The notes under the pieces were generated by a model. The model saw only the letters and a list, made by a program, of their open reading frames with translations, was not told the origin of the DNA and did no database searches. Shown piece after piece: positions 1 through 8,629 of a stretch of 64,000 nt of DNA. The stretch is from JARRNE01 sp963824085 (GTDB lineage Bacteria > Pseudomonadota > Gammaproteobacteria > Chromatiales > Chromatiaceae): NCBI GenBank assembly GCA_963824085.1, contig CAWGNT010000017.1:248001-312000 (forward strand). The letters run 5' to 3'. A program made the translations under genes and the position numbers. The number at the start of each line of letters is the position of its first letter. The stretch's first letter is position 1.

Positions 1-216
1 GCGCTCTATCGCGCCTATGCACTTTCGACTGTTCGACCGGCCTCTCACATGCCGAGCAACACAGGCCATCCGGATGCAGAATCTCGACCAGATAATCGTA
101 ACACCTCTGCTCATCCATCAACTCGACTGTTGAGCAACGGATCATCAGCTCCCCCTTCTGCAATCTATTACGGGGAACTTATTCTCTATCTTCGTGTTGC
201 GGTTGTCTAGTGCTCC
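1..216 (-). mobile_element. 5' end of an IS1595-family insertion sequence
   Basis: On the minus strand, positions 1-145 encode the first ~48 residues of a transposase nearly matching the one that starts at 16004, and the upstream non-coding end (146 to about 216) also aligns with 15931-16003. The rest of the element lies outside the window. The start codon is the ATG at 145-143, preceded by a GGGGGAGCTG-type ribosome site. Both copies share a terminal GAGCACTA block, which probably marks the element tip. The two copies differ by scattered substitutions, so this is an older relative and not a fresh duplicate. Confidence 0.75.
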
Positions 217-257
217 CACAGTTCGCCCCATGAGCCGGAATTTCAATCCCTCCAGCC

Positions 258-812
258 CTTACAGCCCGAACACTGCCTGCAGCGTAGCTGGGGCGATCGC
301 CACCAGCGCTTCTTCGCTTCTTCTGGGTCAATGCCATTGACTATGAATTCTCCGCCGCCGGGCGCCACCACCTGCGCCTGCACGTTGTGGTCTGCCAGGA
401 GACCTGGGAGGCCGCGGACGATGATGGGCAGATCCTCACCAAGAGCGCCCGCCACGCCTGGCTCTCCAGCCGCCCGCTGACGCGCCACAACGTGCATGAA
501 CGCTGCAACCTCGGCGCACGCTACCGCTGGGGTATCGAGGCGGGGTTCCTGGTGGAAAAACATCAGGGCTACCACTACGAGCACGCCTTTGCCCTGAACT
601 GGAACGCCATGAAGGGCTACCATTACCTGATGCGCATGGCCCACCTGTTCAACACCCTGGCCCGCTTCGCCCACCACCTCAAGGCCCTCTATGCCGCGCT
701 TGGCGTGCGCGGCGCCATCGCTTTCATCCGCCAATCCTGTGCCGCGCCCTGGTTGGACCCCGAGCGGGTCCGCGCCCTCCTCAGCCAATCCTTCCAACTC
801 CAGCTCGCGTAA
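258..812 (+). pseudogene. DDE transposase, C-terminal remnant
   Basis: The readable frame from about 333 to 812 has a transposase-like C-terminal half: a basic segment, RYRWGIEAGF (the usual place of the last catalytic Glu) and a conserved WNAMKGYHYLMR stretch. Upstream codons from about 263 continue the same protein in another frame, with a shift near 330. The N-terminal half with the first two catalytic Asp residues is missing. The family is uncertain (IS4-superfamily-like). It adjoins the IS1595 fragment and the left edge of the duplicated block, so it is insertion-site debris. Confidence 0.55.
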
Positions 813-1013
813 CGCCGGCTTCTTCCCCCACCCGAATGGCTGCCACCAGCGCGCGGATGTCCGCCCCTGCGCCGCCTTCCTCCAATCCTCCTCCAGCACC
901 CCCGTCACCCCCGTCAACCTCCTTCTCCGGGAGCCGACAGGCTGCCTTTCTCGCTCCTGACTATGTTCTCCTCTCCCTCGACTCGCCCAGCCACATCGGA
1001 GGGTGGGTTATGC

Positions 1014-1294
1014 TTCAGGGCGCCCTGACCAAATACTCCGACATCTGGGAGAAAGAAGATGACAGAGAGCTGCTCAAGAGAAATCTGTCGAAGTTAACGC
1101 CGCGCGAGAGCGAAGTTCTAGGTCATCTCGGCCACGGTAAACCGAACAAGGTGATCGCATACGACATGGGCCTCTCGGTTCGCACGATCGAGGGTTACCG
1201 CGCGAGTATCATGGACAAACTGAATGTCCGCACCTTGGGCGAGCTGATGCAGCTCGTACTCGATGCCGATCTGGCTCGTCGGGACGACGCCTGA
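1014..1294 (+). pseudogene. FixJ/NarL-type response regulator, C-terminal fragment
   Basis: This is the HTH output half of the regulator found complete at 51317-51958. The match begins at residue ~121 of that protein, so the whole receiver domain including the phosphoacceptor Asp is absent. The LuxR-type HTH is visible (LTPRESEVLGHL, then the recognition segment around LSVRTIEGYRASIM). One residue differs from copy B (Lys for Asn, base 1078). The upstream frame is open to 836 but has no related sequence and no convincing start, so expression is doubtful. It could act as a receiver-less DNA-binding domain if transcribed. Confidence 0.85.
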
Positions 1295-1477
1295 ATTAAG
1301 CCGGGCTGGGCGCGAACGAACCCTCATCTGGCAGATGGAAGGGAAATATAGAGGCGCGTCCTCTGGACTGGGCCGACCCGGCGTCTGGGCGGCCCGCTGG
1401 TGACTGGTAATCCTCGATCCTTGATATCCCGGACAGCGCGCCGGGCTTGACCCCAACGGTAGATCACGCCGAGCGTT

Positions 1478-1499
1478 CAAGTAGTTTTACGGCTACTTG
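1478..1499. promoter_or_regulatory. Inverted-repeat operator candidate upstream of alkB copy A
   Basis: A perfect 7-bp inverted repeat (CAAGTAG, 8-bp spacer, CTACTTG) contains the motif AGTAGTTTTACG, which recurs near 24308 and 56461. It lies about 115 bp upstream of the alkB start. The partner gene is a FixJ-type regulator, so this is a reasonable binding site, but that is inference. Confidence 0.5.
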
Positions 1500-1612
1500 C
1501 GCACCGAGCTTCTCCCTTAAAATTTTGTCATGGCAGCAACCTGACCATCGCGAGCGTGGAAGGTCCTGTCAGAAATCAATCGAAACGTGATTTTCAATCG
1601 GAGGAGCAGCAA

Positions 1613-2914
1613 ATGCGCAAATTGATTTTCGGTCATTTAGTCTATCTCTGGACGCCGCTGGGCGTGATCGCCTGTCTGGCGGGTATCTTGCTCGGCGGCG
1701 ACTGGGTTTGGCTGGGCATGGCGATATTCGGCTTGAATATCGTACTGGACACCCTGTCCCAGTCGTTCCATACCAAAGGCGCTTACACCGGCAAGGATGG
1801 CCAGCCTGCGGGCAAGGCGCCCGTTCTCAACGCCATGATGTACATGCAGCTGGTGAGCTTCATCGGACTCCAGCTGGCCTTGGCGTGGCGGGTGTTTCAA
1901 TACGTCAGCGGCGCGCCCATCGAGACCATGAGCTTCACCCTGCCGGGATGGACCGGGATGGACGCGAGCATCGCCTACACCAGCGGCATCACCGGGCTGC
2001 AGCTGATCGGCGCCACGATCGGCGCCGGCATGCACCAGGGCCTGGGCATCATGTTCGGCCACGAGCTGGCACATACCAAGGGGTTCAGTTTCCTGATCTC
2101 CCGCATGATGATGGGACTTTCCGGGGCTGCGCACTTCTGCTTCGCCCACGTCTACAACCATCACCTCGAGCTCGGCCGCGCCTGGCTGGGCCCTGAGAAC
2201 AACAAGATGGGCGAAGACACCGACCCGGCGACCTCACCGCGCGGACGCAGCCTGTACAAGCACTTCATCATCTCGCATATCGGCCAGTCCTATTTCGGCG
2301 TCCTGACCGAGAAGAAACGCCTCGCCCGTCAGGGTAAGAGCTTTTTCTCGCTGTCCAACCGCTGGATCCGTGGGTATCTATTGAGCGTCCCGACGGTCGC
2401 CCTGTTCCTCGGTGCGGGCTATGTCGGCGGCGGCGCCCAGGGCCTGCTGATCGGTCTGGCCGCTATGTTAGCCGTGTGGGTGATCTCCAACCTCGAGCTC
2501 GAGGCGCTCAACTACATGGAGCACTATGGCCTGATCCGCGTGAAAGACGAGCCGATCGAGTATCGCCACTCCTGGGACAACGACAACGCCTTCACCAGCT
2601 GGGCCTTCATCGAGATCGGCCGTCAGGCGGACCACCACGACCGCGGCGAAACCCATTTCTGGGAGCTCACCGGTGTCGGCCAAGCTCCCGACGGCGCCCC
2701 GAATCCGGGCTGGGGGTACTACACCGAGTTTGTACTGGCCCTGATCCCGCCGCTCTGGCACCGGGTCTACAAGCGCAAGCTGGCAATCTGGGACCGCGAC
2801 TTCGCAAGCCCTGCAGAGAGGAAGATCGCCCAGGAGATCAACAGAAAGGTTGGTTACGAAGTTGACCCGGACACGATCAGGGACAAGCAGATGAAGGTGT
2901 CGTATGCCATGTAA
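1613..2914 (+). CDS. AlkB/XylM-type membrane di-iron hydroxylase, copy A
   Basis: Predicted integral-membrane non-heme di-iron monooxygenase of 433 aa that hydroxylates an alkane or alkyl/methyl-aromatic side chain using electrons from a ferredoxin reductase. Histidine boxes are in the family order: HELAH at residues 150-154, HVYNHH at 179-184, the NYMEHYGL signature at 300-307 and RQADHH at 337-342. Several hydrophobic spans precede box 1 and lie between 255 and 292. Box 3 is closer to XylM-type enzymes than to classical AlkB (LQRHSDHH). The ATG at 1613 is chosen for its GGAGGAG site at 1600-1606; the frame is open from a GTG at 1556. The protein is identical to the one at 49697-50998. Substrate cannot be assigned from sequence. 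Confidence 0.85.
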   Translation: MRKLIFGHLVYLWTPLGVIACLAGILLGGDWVWLGMAIFGLNIVLDTLSQSFHTKGAYTGKDGQPAGKAPVLNAMMYMQLVSFIGLQLALAWRVFQYVSGAPIETMSFTLPGWTGMDASIAYTSGITGLQLIGATIGAGMHQGLGIMFGHELAHTKGFSFLISRMMMGLSGAAHFCFAHVYNHHLELGRAWLGPENNKMGEDTDPATSPRGRSLYKHFIISHIGQSYFGVLTEKKRLARQGKSFFSLSNRWIRGYLLSVPTVALFLGAGYVGGGAQGLLIGLAAMLAVWVISNLELEALNYMEHYGLIRVKDEPIEYRHSWDNDNAFTSWAFIEIGRQADHHDRGETHFWELTGVGQAPDGAPNPGWGYYTEFVLALIPPLWHRVYKRKLAIWDRDFASPAERKIAQEINRKVGYEVDPDTIRDKQMKVSYAM

Positions 2915-2942
2915 ATACCGCATGTAAGCCTTAAGCGGAGTA

Positions 2943-2971
2943 ACTGCGGCCGGGTCAAATCCGGCCGCAGT
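2943..2971 (+). other. Perfect 11-bp hairpin between alkB and hemoglobin (copy A)
   Basis: ACTGCGGCCGG, a 7-base loop and CCGGCCGCAGT form an uninterrupted stem. No T-run follows, so it is more likely an mRNA stabiliser or processing element than a terminator. It would allow different levels of hydroxylase and hemoglobin from one transcript. Confidence 0.7.
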
Positions 2972-3009
2972 CTAGAGTACCCCCAGCAATTCAATTCGGA
3001 GAAAGTACA

Positions 3010-3396
3010 ATGAGCACTACCGAACAAGCGGTGCACCAAGATGACACCCTGTACGCCCGCCTGGGCGGCCGTCCCGGCATCGAGGCGATCGTCGCCGACA
3101 TCTGGCAAAACCACATCAGCAACCCCTTGATTAACAATCGCTATGCCGCGAGCGACCCAGAGAAGGTGAAGCGTCTGGTCACGGAGATGTGCTGCGCCGG
3201 ATTCGGCGGACCCGAGACCTACACGGGTAAGGACATGATCTCTGCCCACAAGGGCATGAATATCAACGATACGGAGTTCGTCGCCGTCGTCGATGACGTA
3301 CTCAAAGCATGCGACCAGAACAAGGTTGATCAGCGGGAGAAGGACGAAATTTTGTGCATTCTCTACTCGCTCAAGAGCGAGGTGGTCTATTTGTAA
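3010..3396 (+). CDS. glbN: Group I truncated hemoglobin, copy A
   Basis: This 128-aa 2-on-2 hemoglobin opens its globin domain with LYARLGGRPGIEAIVADIW, the family's N-terminal signature. A YTGKDM segment sits ahead of the region holding the proximal His (SAHKGMNI). Such proteins bind O2 or NO. Beside an O2-consuming hydroxylase it may deliver O2 or detoxify NO; that role is inferred. It starts at the ATG at 3010 after GGAGAAAG, 95 bp downstream of alkB with only a hairpin between, so co-transcription is likely. It is identical to 49215-49601. Confidence 0.85.
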   Translation: MSTTEQAVHQDDTLYARLGGRPGIEAIVADIWQNHISNPLINNRYAASDPEKVKRLVTEMCCAGFGGPETYTGKDMISAHKGMNINDTEFVAVVDDVLKACDQNKVDQREKDEILCILYSLKSEVVYL

Positions 3397-3765
3397 GCAT
3401 GGGAGCGGGGTTCGTCCAGACAAGAACCTGCTGAATTCACTGCGACCTGTCGAATTGCACACCACTTCAAAAGTCCAAACCAATTGGTTAAACAGCAGGC
3501 AAACCGACAGCGTCCACTGTACTGCATGGAAGAACCCGCCTAAGGCGCCCTGCGTCGTTGCGGTGAATCCGAGCGCGCAGGTCTTTGATGATTGGGAGAT
3601 AGTATAGGAAATCAAAATGCTCCCAGCCCCACACCTACCTCGCCCCCTTGGTGACGCGAATTTGCTCCCAGCCTACAAAGGCTGCAGTGCGCTAAATCTT
3701 CTTTACCAAAACTGAAGATCGACGGATGGCCCAGCGGGCTAGCAGAACTAGCAGGAGGAAAAGTG

Positions 3766-5708
3766 ATGGAGTCAATACCAAGCACAAGCCATGGCGACTT
3801 CGTCGTCAATGCCGTCCGCGGGGGGAGTTGGGGCACCGCGGCCCCTGGTAGCCGAGTTGTTGACTCCTGGACGCGCTGCCTGCAGGAGTTCGCGCTCGAC
3901 CCGGAGCGCCATCCCGAGCCGATCGTCGTCGACCGTGCCGACGTAATGGTCCGGCGAGAGAAATCCCGTGCCCTGATCGAGATCGCGCGTTCCGAGATGA
4001 CCAGTCTCTATCAGCAGATCGCCGATACCGGGCACGCAATACTGCTGACCGACCAAGAAGGCGTCATACTCAATTATGTCGGCGATCCGATGTTCGCGGC
4101 TACCGCCGCACGCACCGCTCTGCAGTCCGGCGCTATCTGGACGGAACAGACTCAGGGCACCAACGCCATGGGTACCTGCCTGGTGGAAAAACGCCCGCTG
4201 GTGATTCACCACCACGAACACTTCTTCACCAAGAACACCAGGCTGACCTGCTCGGCCGCGCCGATCTTCGACCCGACGGGCGAAGTGATCGCGGTCTTGG
4301 ACGCCTCCAGCGACTCGCGCCAGGCTCAGCAGCACACCATGGTGCTGGTCAACATGTCCGCCCAGTTGATCGAGAATCGGCTGTTTCTTTGTCGTACGCG
4401 CAATCACTATGTCCTGCGCTTCCATAGCCGGCCGGAATTCATCAGTACGCTGGGAGAAGGCGTGATCGCCTTCGACGGCGAAGGTCGTGTCCAGGCGGCC
4501 AACCGCAGCGCCCTGTTCCAGCTCGACATGGCGAACGTCAAGGACATCGTCGGTCGACCACATCGAGGAGCTGTTCTCGATCCGGATGGACGACGCCCTG
4601 AATCAGGCGCACCACAACGCCGGCGTCCACCGTACCTTACACGACACGACCCAAGGACGGCGTTTCTTCGCCAGCTTCCAGGCACCCACGCTGAAAAACG
4701 GCACCGGCGGTATGCGGTCGACGCTGCGGCAGTCGGGTGTTGACGTCGCCGATCAGACAGCAACCGATCCTCGACGGCCTGGAGTTCGGCGACATCCGCA
4801 TGCGGCGCAATGTCGAGCGCGCCAAGAAACTGCTCGAGCGCGACATCCCCTTCGTTCTGCTCGGCGAGACCGGTACCGGCAAGGACGTGTTCGCCAACGC
4901 CGTGCACCGATCGAGCAGTCGTGCTGACAGCCCCTTCGTCGCGGTCAACTGCGCCTCCCTGCCGGAAACCCTGATCGAAAGCGAATTGTTCGGCTACAAG
5001 CCCGGCGCCTTCACCGGGGCCAGCAAGGACGGCTCACGCGGCAAGATCGTCCAGGCTCACGGCGGTACTCTGTTCCTCGACGAGATCGGCGACATGCCGC
5101 CGCACCTTCAGGCGCGACTGCTGCGGGTGCTGGAAGAGCGTGAGGTCATCCCGCTCGGCAGCGAAGTGCCGATCAAGGTCGACATCCGCCTGATCAGCGC
5201 CACGCACAAGGACCTGCAACAGCGGGTCCAGGAAGGCAGCTTCCGCGAAGACCTCTACTATCGCCTGAACGGCATCTCGCTGCACATGCCACCGTTGCGT
5301 GACCGCGAGGATCGCCGTGCCTTGATCCAGCACCTGTTGCGGCAGGAGACCAGCGGCGATGACCGGATCGAAATTGAAGACGCCGCGCTGGACCTCATGG
5401 ACCACTACCACTGGCCGGGCAACATCCGCCAGCTGCGCAACCTGCTGCGCACCTTGGTGGGCCTGTGCGACGAGGCACTCATCCGAGTCGACGACCTGCC
5501 CGAGGAGATCTTCTCCTCCGATGAGGGCGGCGAATCTCTGCAGCCTAGCCGTCCGAGCAATCCACTCGACATCGCCGAGCGCGACACGATCGTGCGCGAG
5601 CTCGCGGCCGCGCACTGGAACGTCACCCGGGTTGCGTCGAAATTGAATATCAGTCGCAACACACTGTACCGGAAGATGAGACGTTTCCGTATCCGGCCTC
5701 CGCGCTAA
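3766..5708 (+). pseudogene. Sigma-54-dependent AcoR-type regulator, frameshifted
   Basis: An enhancer-binding activator split over three frames. Residues from 3766 to about 4545 give an AcoR-type GAF sensor domain (SGAIWTEQTQGTNAMGTCL motif) and the start of a PAS domain. The frame shifts near 4550 and again near 4735, after which 4737-5708 reads as an intact AAA+ domain: Walker A GETGTGKD, sigma-54 contact loop GAFTGA, Walker B TLFLDEIGD. A Fis-type HTH (NVTRVASKLNISRNTLYRKM) ends the protein. Start ATG 3766 follows AGGAGG at 3753-3758. The family usually senses alcohols, aldehydes or acetoin and often controls quinoprotein dehydrogenases. A separate AAA+/HTH product from 4737 is conceivable. 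Confidence 0.8.
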
Positions 5709-5769
5709 CGAACCTGGCCCGGCGCTTGCCGGTTGCAGGGCGTCACTGACCTTCAGGGAGGCCCTGCCG

Positions 5770-6255
5770 ATGCCGAACTAGGCCGTGCGCGTCCATCCAC
5801 GGGAGCTGCATTTCAACGCCGCGCACTTCATCACCTTCGACTGAACCTGCGAGAACATTCACGGCCACAACTTCCACGCCGGACTGGAGGCCAGCGGCGA
5901 GAACACCGACGACGCCTTCGTCATCGACTTCGTTCGGCTCAACCGGCTGGCCGCCGAGGTCTGCCGCGAACTGCATGACGGTGTGCTGGTGCCCACCGGG
6001 AGCACCGAGGTCTCGGTCGAGGTGCGCGACAACGGCCTGGTCGAGATCCGCCGCTAAGATCAAGTACTTCCTCTCACGCGCGAGCTGCGTCCTGCTGCCC
6101 GTGCCCAACACCACCGCCGAGATGCTCGCCCGCCACATCGGCGACCGTTTGCTTGCGGAGCTCGAAAAACACGATGCCCTGGGTAAAGCTGGACGGCCTC
6201 GAAGTGGCGGTCGAGGAGGCCGACCATCAATGGGGCATCGACCGACGCGAGGTCG
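5770..6255 (+). pseudogene. 6-pyruvoyl-tetrahydropterin synthase-like (PTPS/QueD fold), broken
   Basis: The zinc-site signatures of the PTPS fold are visible (FNAAHF, then HGHNF), but the frame carries a TAG three codons after the start and a TGA within the next 35 codons. It then shifts near 6055 and near 6180. The downstream pieces (NTTAEMLARHIGDRLLAELE; VKLDGLEVAVEEAD) continue the same protein. PTPS-like proteins occur in methylotroph H4MPT clusters and probably act in pterin metabolism. Both substitutions to stop and indels are present, which argues for real decay. Confidence 0.7.
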
Positions 6256-6269
6256 GGCGTGGCCTGAGT

Positions 6270-6745
6270 CCGGGCGCATCGCCTGGGCCATCACGGGCTC
6301 GGGCCACTACCTGGATGAATGCCTCGATCTGGCGGCCGAACTACCCCGGGTGGATCTGTTCCTCAGCGCCGCCGGGGCCGAAGTCCTGCAGGCCTAACGC
6401 CAGCCGGTGAAGCAACTGAAGGAACGCCTTCGGGTGTTCCGCGACAGCGCCACCAGTCGGGCTGTTCTATAAACGCGTGTACGAGCTGCTGGTAGTCGCC
6501 GAGATGGTCTGCGGCATCTCCGACACCCTGGTGACCAACGTTTATGCCCAGGCCGGCAAGTGCCGCGTGCCGAGCATCGTCTCCGCCTGCGGCGTGGCCC
6601 CGGAGACGGACACGCAAGCGCCCGGCGGCATGGTCAAGGTCTACCCACGGCGTATCGATCTTGAGAACACCGAGCGCCTGAAGGGATTTGGGCTCAGCTG
6701 TGTGGTCACCGGTCTGCCTGCTTTGCGCGACGCACTGCCGCTCGG
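6270..6745 (+). pseudogene. Archaeoflavoprotein/dihydromethanopterin-reductase-like flavoprotein, broken
   Basis: The N-terminus reads IAWAITGSGHYLDECLDLA, typical of the AfpA/DmrB flavoprotein fold. The C-terminal half carries CGISDTLVTNVYAQAGKCR and GMVKVYPRRIDLENTERL, hallmarks of that family. In H4MPT-using methylotrophs such a protein is proposed to reduce dihydromethanopterin. Here a TAA interrupts the frame at about 6396, a shift occurs near 6460, and a few residues are missing before CGISDT. The next gene fragment follows immediately. Confidence 0.65.
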
Positions 6746-7200
6746 CGGTGCGCGAGGCCGATTTCAGCCGGCGCATCATGTCCCGTGCCCGAGCCGAGAA
6801 CGCCCCGCCGAAACAGCTGCACGGCGGTCTCACCGGCCTGCACGAGCGCAAGCCCTTCCCCTACAGCCGGGCCGAGATCGAACAAGCCGCCGCGGCGGTC
6901 AAGGACCGCAACTACCGTATCCAGGTCAACGAGGAGGGCATCCACGTCTACAACGTCGACGGCCTGCACCGCGCCACCGACCCGTTCGATCTGTACCCGA
7001 AGCCCGGGGTCGAGACCGATGGCCGCCAGGCCTCCTACCTCGGCGTCGAACTGGCCAGGGCCGAGATCGCCCACCGAGTCGGCAAGCGCTACACCCAGGA
7101 CGGCCCGCTCCACCGGGGCACTGCCCTGCCGCCCAGCGGGGAACACCTGCTGACCTACGCCACCCCGGCCGCCACCAATAAAAAAGCCTGGCGCGGCTGA
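6746..7200 (+). pseudogene. C-terminal part of a dihydropteroate-synthase-related C1-cluster protein
   Basis: Only about 150 C-terminal residues are legible, including HVYNVDGLHRATDPFDLYPK and YLGVELARAEIAHRVGKRYT. I associate these with the long DUF6513/DHPS-related protein of methylotroph H4MPT clusters, from memory and not from a search. The N-terminal several hundred residues are absent, so this is a remnant joined to the end of the flavoprotein remnant. Confidence 0.4.
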
Positions 7201-7354
7201 ACCAGCGGTCGGGTGTGGTGGGAGCGGCGACCTCCCCGCGAAAGCGCCTGAGATGAAGCCCATTCGGCACGCGGCGCGCCTCCCACCGTCCGTCGCCCGA
7301 TCCCTCGTCCGCGCTCAGCCTGAATGTTGGCCCGCGAATTGCCTAACGCTTGGC

Positions 7355-8629
7355 ATGACGACGACAACCCCCGATCCCGGGCCGCAAACCGGCCAACCCA
7401 CCGTGCCTTTGGCGGTTCCCCCAACTGTCGGCTGCCCCTTCTGTGCGCTGGCCTGTGACGATCTGTCACCACCAGTGCGCAACGGCCGCATCGCGACCGA
7501 CCAACTCGGCTGCGCCAAGGCCCGGGCCGGGTTCGAGCTCGCCCTGCGGGCGAGCGAATCTGGCACCGAGTCCCTGCCCCGGTTCCGAGGTCGGCACGTG
7601 CCCTGGGATCAGGCCCTGGCCCATGCCGCCGAATTGCTCACGGCCGCCCGGCTGCCGCTGTTCGACGGTCTGCTCGGTGATCTGCAGGACAGGCGGGCCG
7701 CACTGCAACTGGCAGGGCGCTTCGGCGGGGTGATCGACCATCTCCACGGCGAGGCCGTGGCGCGGGCCTTGAGCGTCTACCAGGACAGCGGCTGGATACT
7801 CACTAGCCTCGGCGAGGTGCGCAACCGGGCCGACCTGCTGATCCTGCTCGGCGATGATCTGCACACGAACATGCCGCGTCTGAAGGAGAAACTGATCGAC
7901 GTCCCCCGGCGTCTGCACCGCGAGCAGGCGCCACTGTTGATCGAGCTGAGCGAGGACCGCCTTACCGTCCTGAGCCAGGCCCGCGCCTTGCTCGGCGGCC
8001 GGCCGCTGCCGACACCGATCGCGGCGGCGACCGAGCTGAGCGCCCGGCTGGGCGCCAGCCAATATCCGGTGTTCGTGATCGGCGCCCTGTCCGGGACGCG
8101 GGCCGAACTGATCCTGCGCGCCGCCGCCGAACTGGTGCGCGATCTCAACGCCGAGGGCCGGGCCGCGCTACTCAACCTCGGCAGCGGCTTGGGCGAGGTC
8201 ACCGCCCAGCTCGCCGCCGCCTGGCACAACGGCTTCGGCCTGCGCACCAGCTTCGCCCGCAGTTATCCGCAGCAGGACCTGCAGCGCTACGCCGGCGGGC
8301 GGCTGCTGGCGGACGGCGAGGCCGATCTGTTGGTGTGGCTCAGCAGCCTCAGTCCCGAACCCGTGCCCTGCCCCGCCGAGGCCAATGCGACACCCTGTAT
8401 CGTGATCGGCCATCCAGCCAGCCGCTTCGGCGCCCGCGCGCCGGAGGTCTTTCTCCCCGTCGCGGTTCCCGGGGTCCACCGGTCCGGTTTCCTGCACCGC
8501 GCCGACGGACTGCGCATGGTGCCGCTGCAGGCGCTGATCCCGAGCGAGCTGCCGAGCAGCGCCGAGCTCTGTCGACAACTGCTCGAACTCGGCCCGCAGG
8601 ATCGCGGGGAGGAGGCAGACCAATGCTGA
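7355..8629 (+). CDS. fhcB: Formyltransferase/hydrolase complex subunit B (formyl-MFR dehydrogenase B-like)
   Basis: This 424-aa subunit belongs to the bacterial Fhc complex, which converts formyl-H4MPT to formate. It descends from the molybdopterin subunit of archaeal formylmethanofuran dehydrogenase and in bacteria is thought to be structural. The GCPFCALACDDL motif lies near residues 28-39. The ATG at 7355 matches the family N-terminus; the frame is open to 7253. Its stop overlaps the fhcA start (ATGCTGA at 8623-8629), indicating translational coupling. It is one of the few intact C1 genes here. Confidence 0.85.
   Translation: MTTTTPDPGPQTGQPTVPLAVPPTVGCPFCALACDDLSPPVRNGRIATDQLGCAKARAGFELALRASESGTESLPRFRGRHVPWDQALAHAAELLTAARLPLFDGLLGDLQDRRAALQLAGRFGGVIDHLHGEAVARALSVYQDSGWILTSLGEVRNRADLLILLGDDLHTNMPRLKEKLIDVPRRLHREQAPLLIELSEDRLTVLSQARALLGGRPLPTPIAAATELSARLGASQYPVFVIGALSGTRAELILRAAAELVRDLNAEGRAALLNLGSGLGEVTAQLAAAWHNGFGLRTSFARSYPQQDLQRYAGGRLLADGEADLLVWLSSLSPEPVPCPAEANATPCIVIGHPASRFGARAPEVFLPVAVPGVHRSGFLHRADGLRMVPLQALIPSELPSSAELCRQLLELGPQDRGEEADQC

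Larger units (their letters stand above)
1014..3572 (+). repeat. Inverted duplication, copy A (alkB-glbN block)
   Basis: This 2,559-bp block is repeated in inverse orientation at 49039-51597. Paired coordinates always sum to 52611, so there is no net indel. The only differences I found are at 1078 (G, against T in copy B read on the same sense), 3528 and 3537, all close to the block edges. It carries the regulator tail, the alkB promoter, the hydroxylase and the hemoglobin. Copy A starts abruptly inside a response-regulator gene, so it is the derived copy. Confidence 0.95.

Noticed and set aside
243..917. A 224-codon minus-strand open frame
   Set aside because: It is antisense to the transposase remnant, low in complexity and without any domain.
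1478..1499. Sigma-54 promoter for alkB driven by the AcoR-type activator
   Set aside because: No TGGC-N8-TTGC element with correct spacing was found upstream of alkB, so I did not link it to the regulator at 3766.
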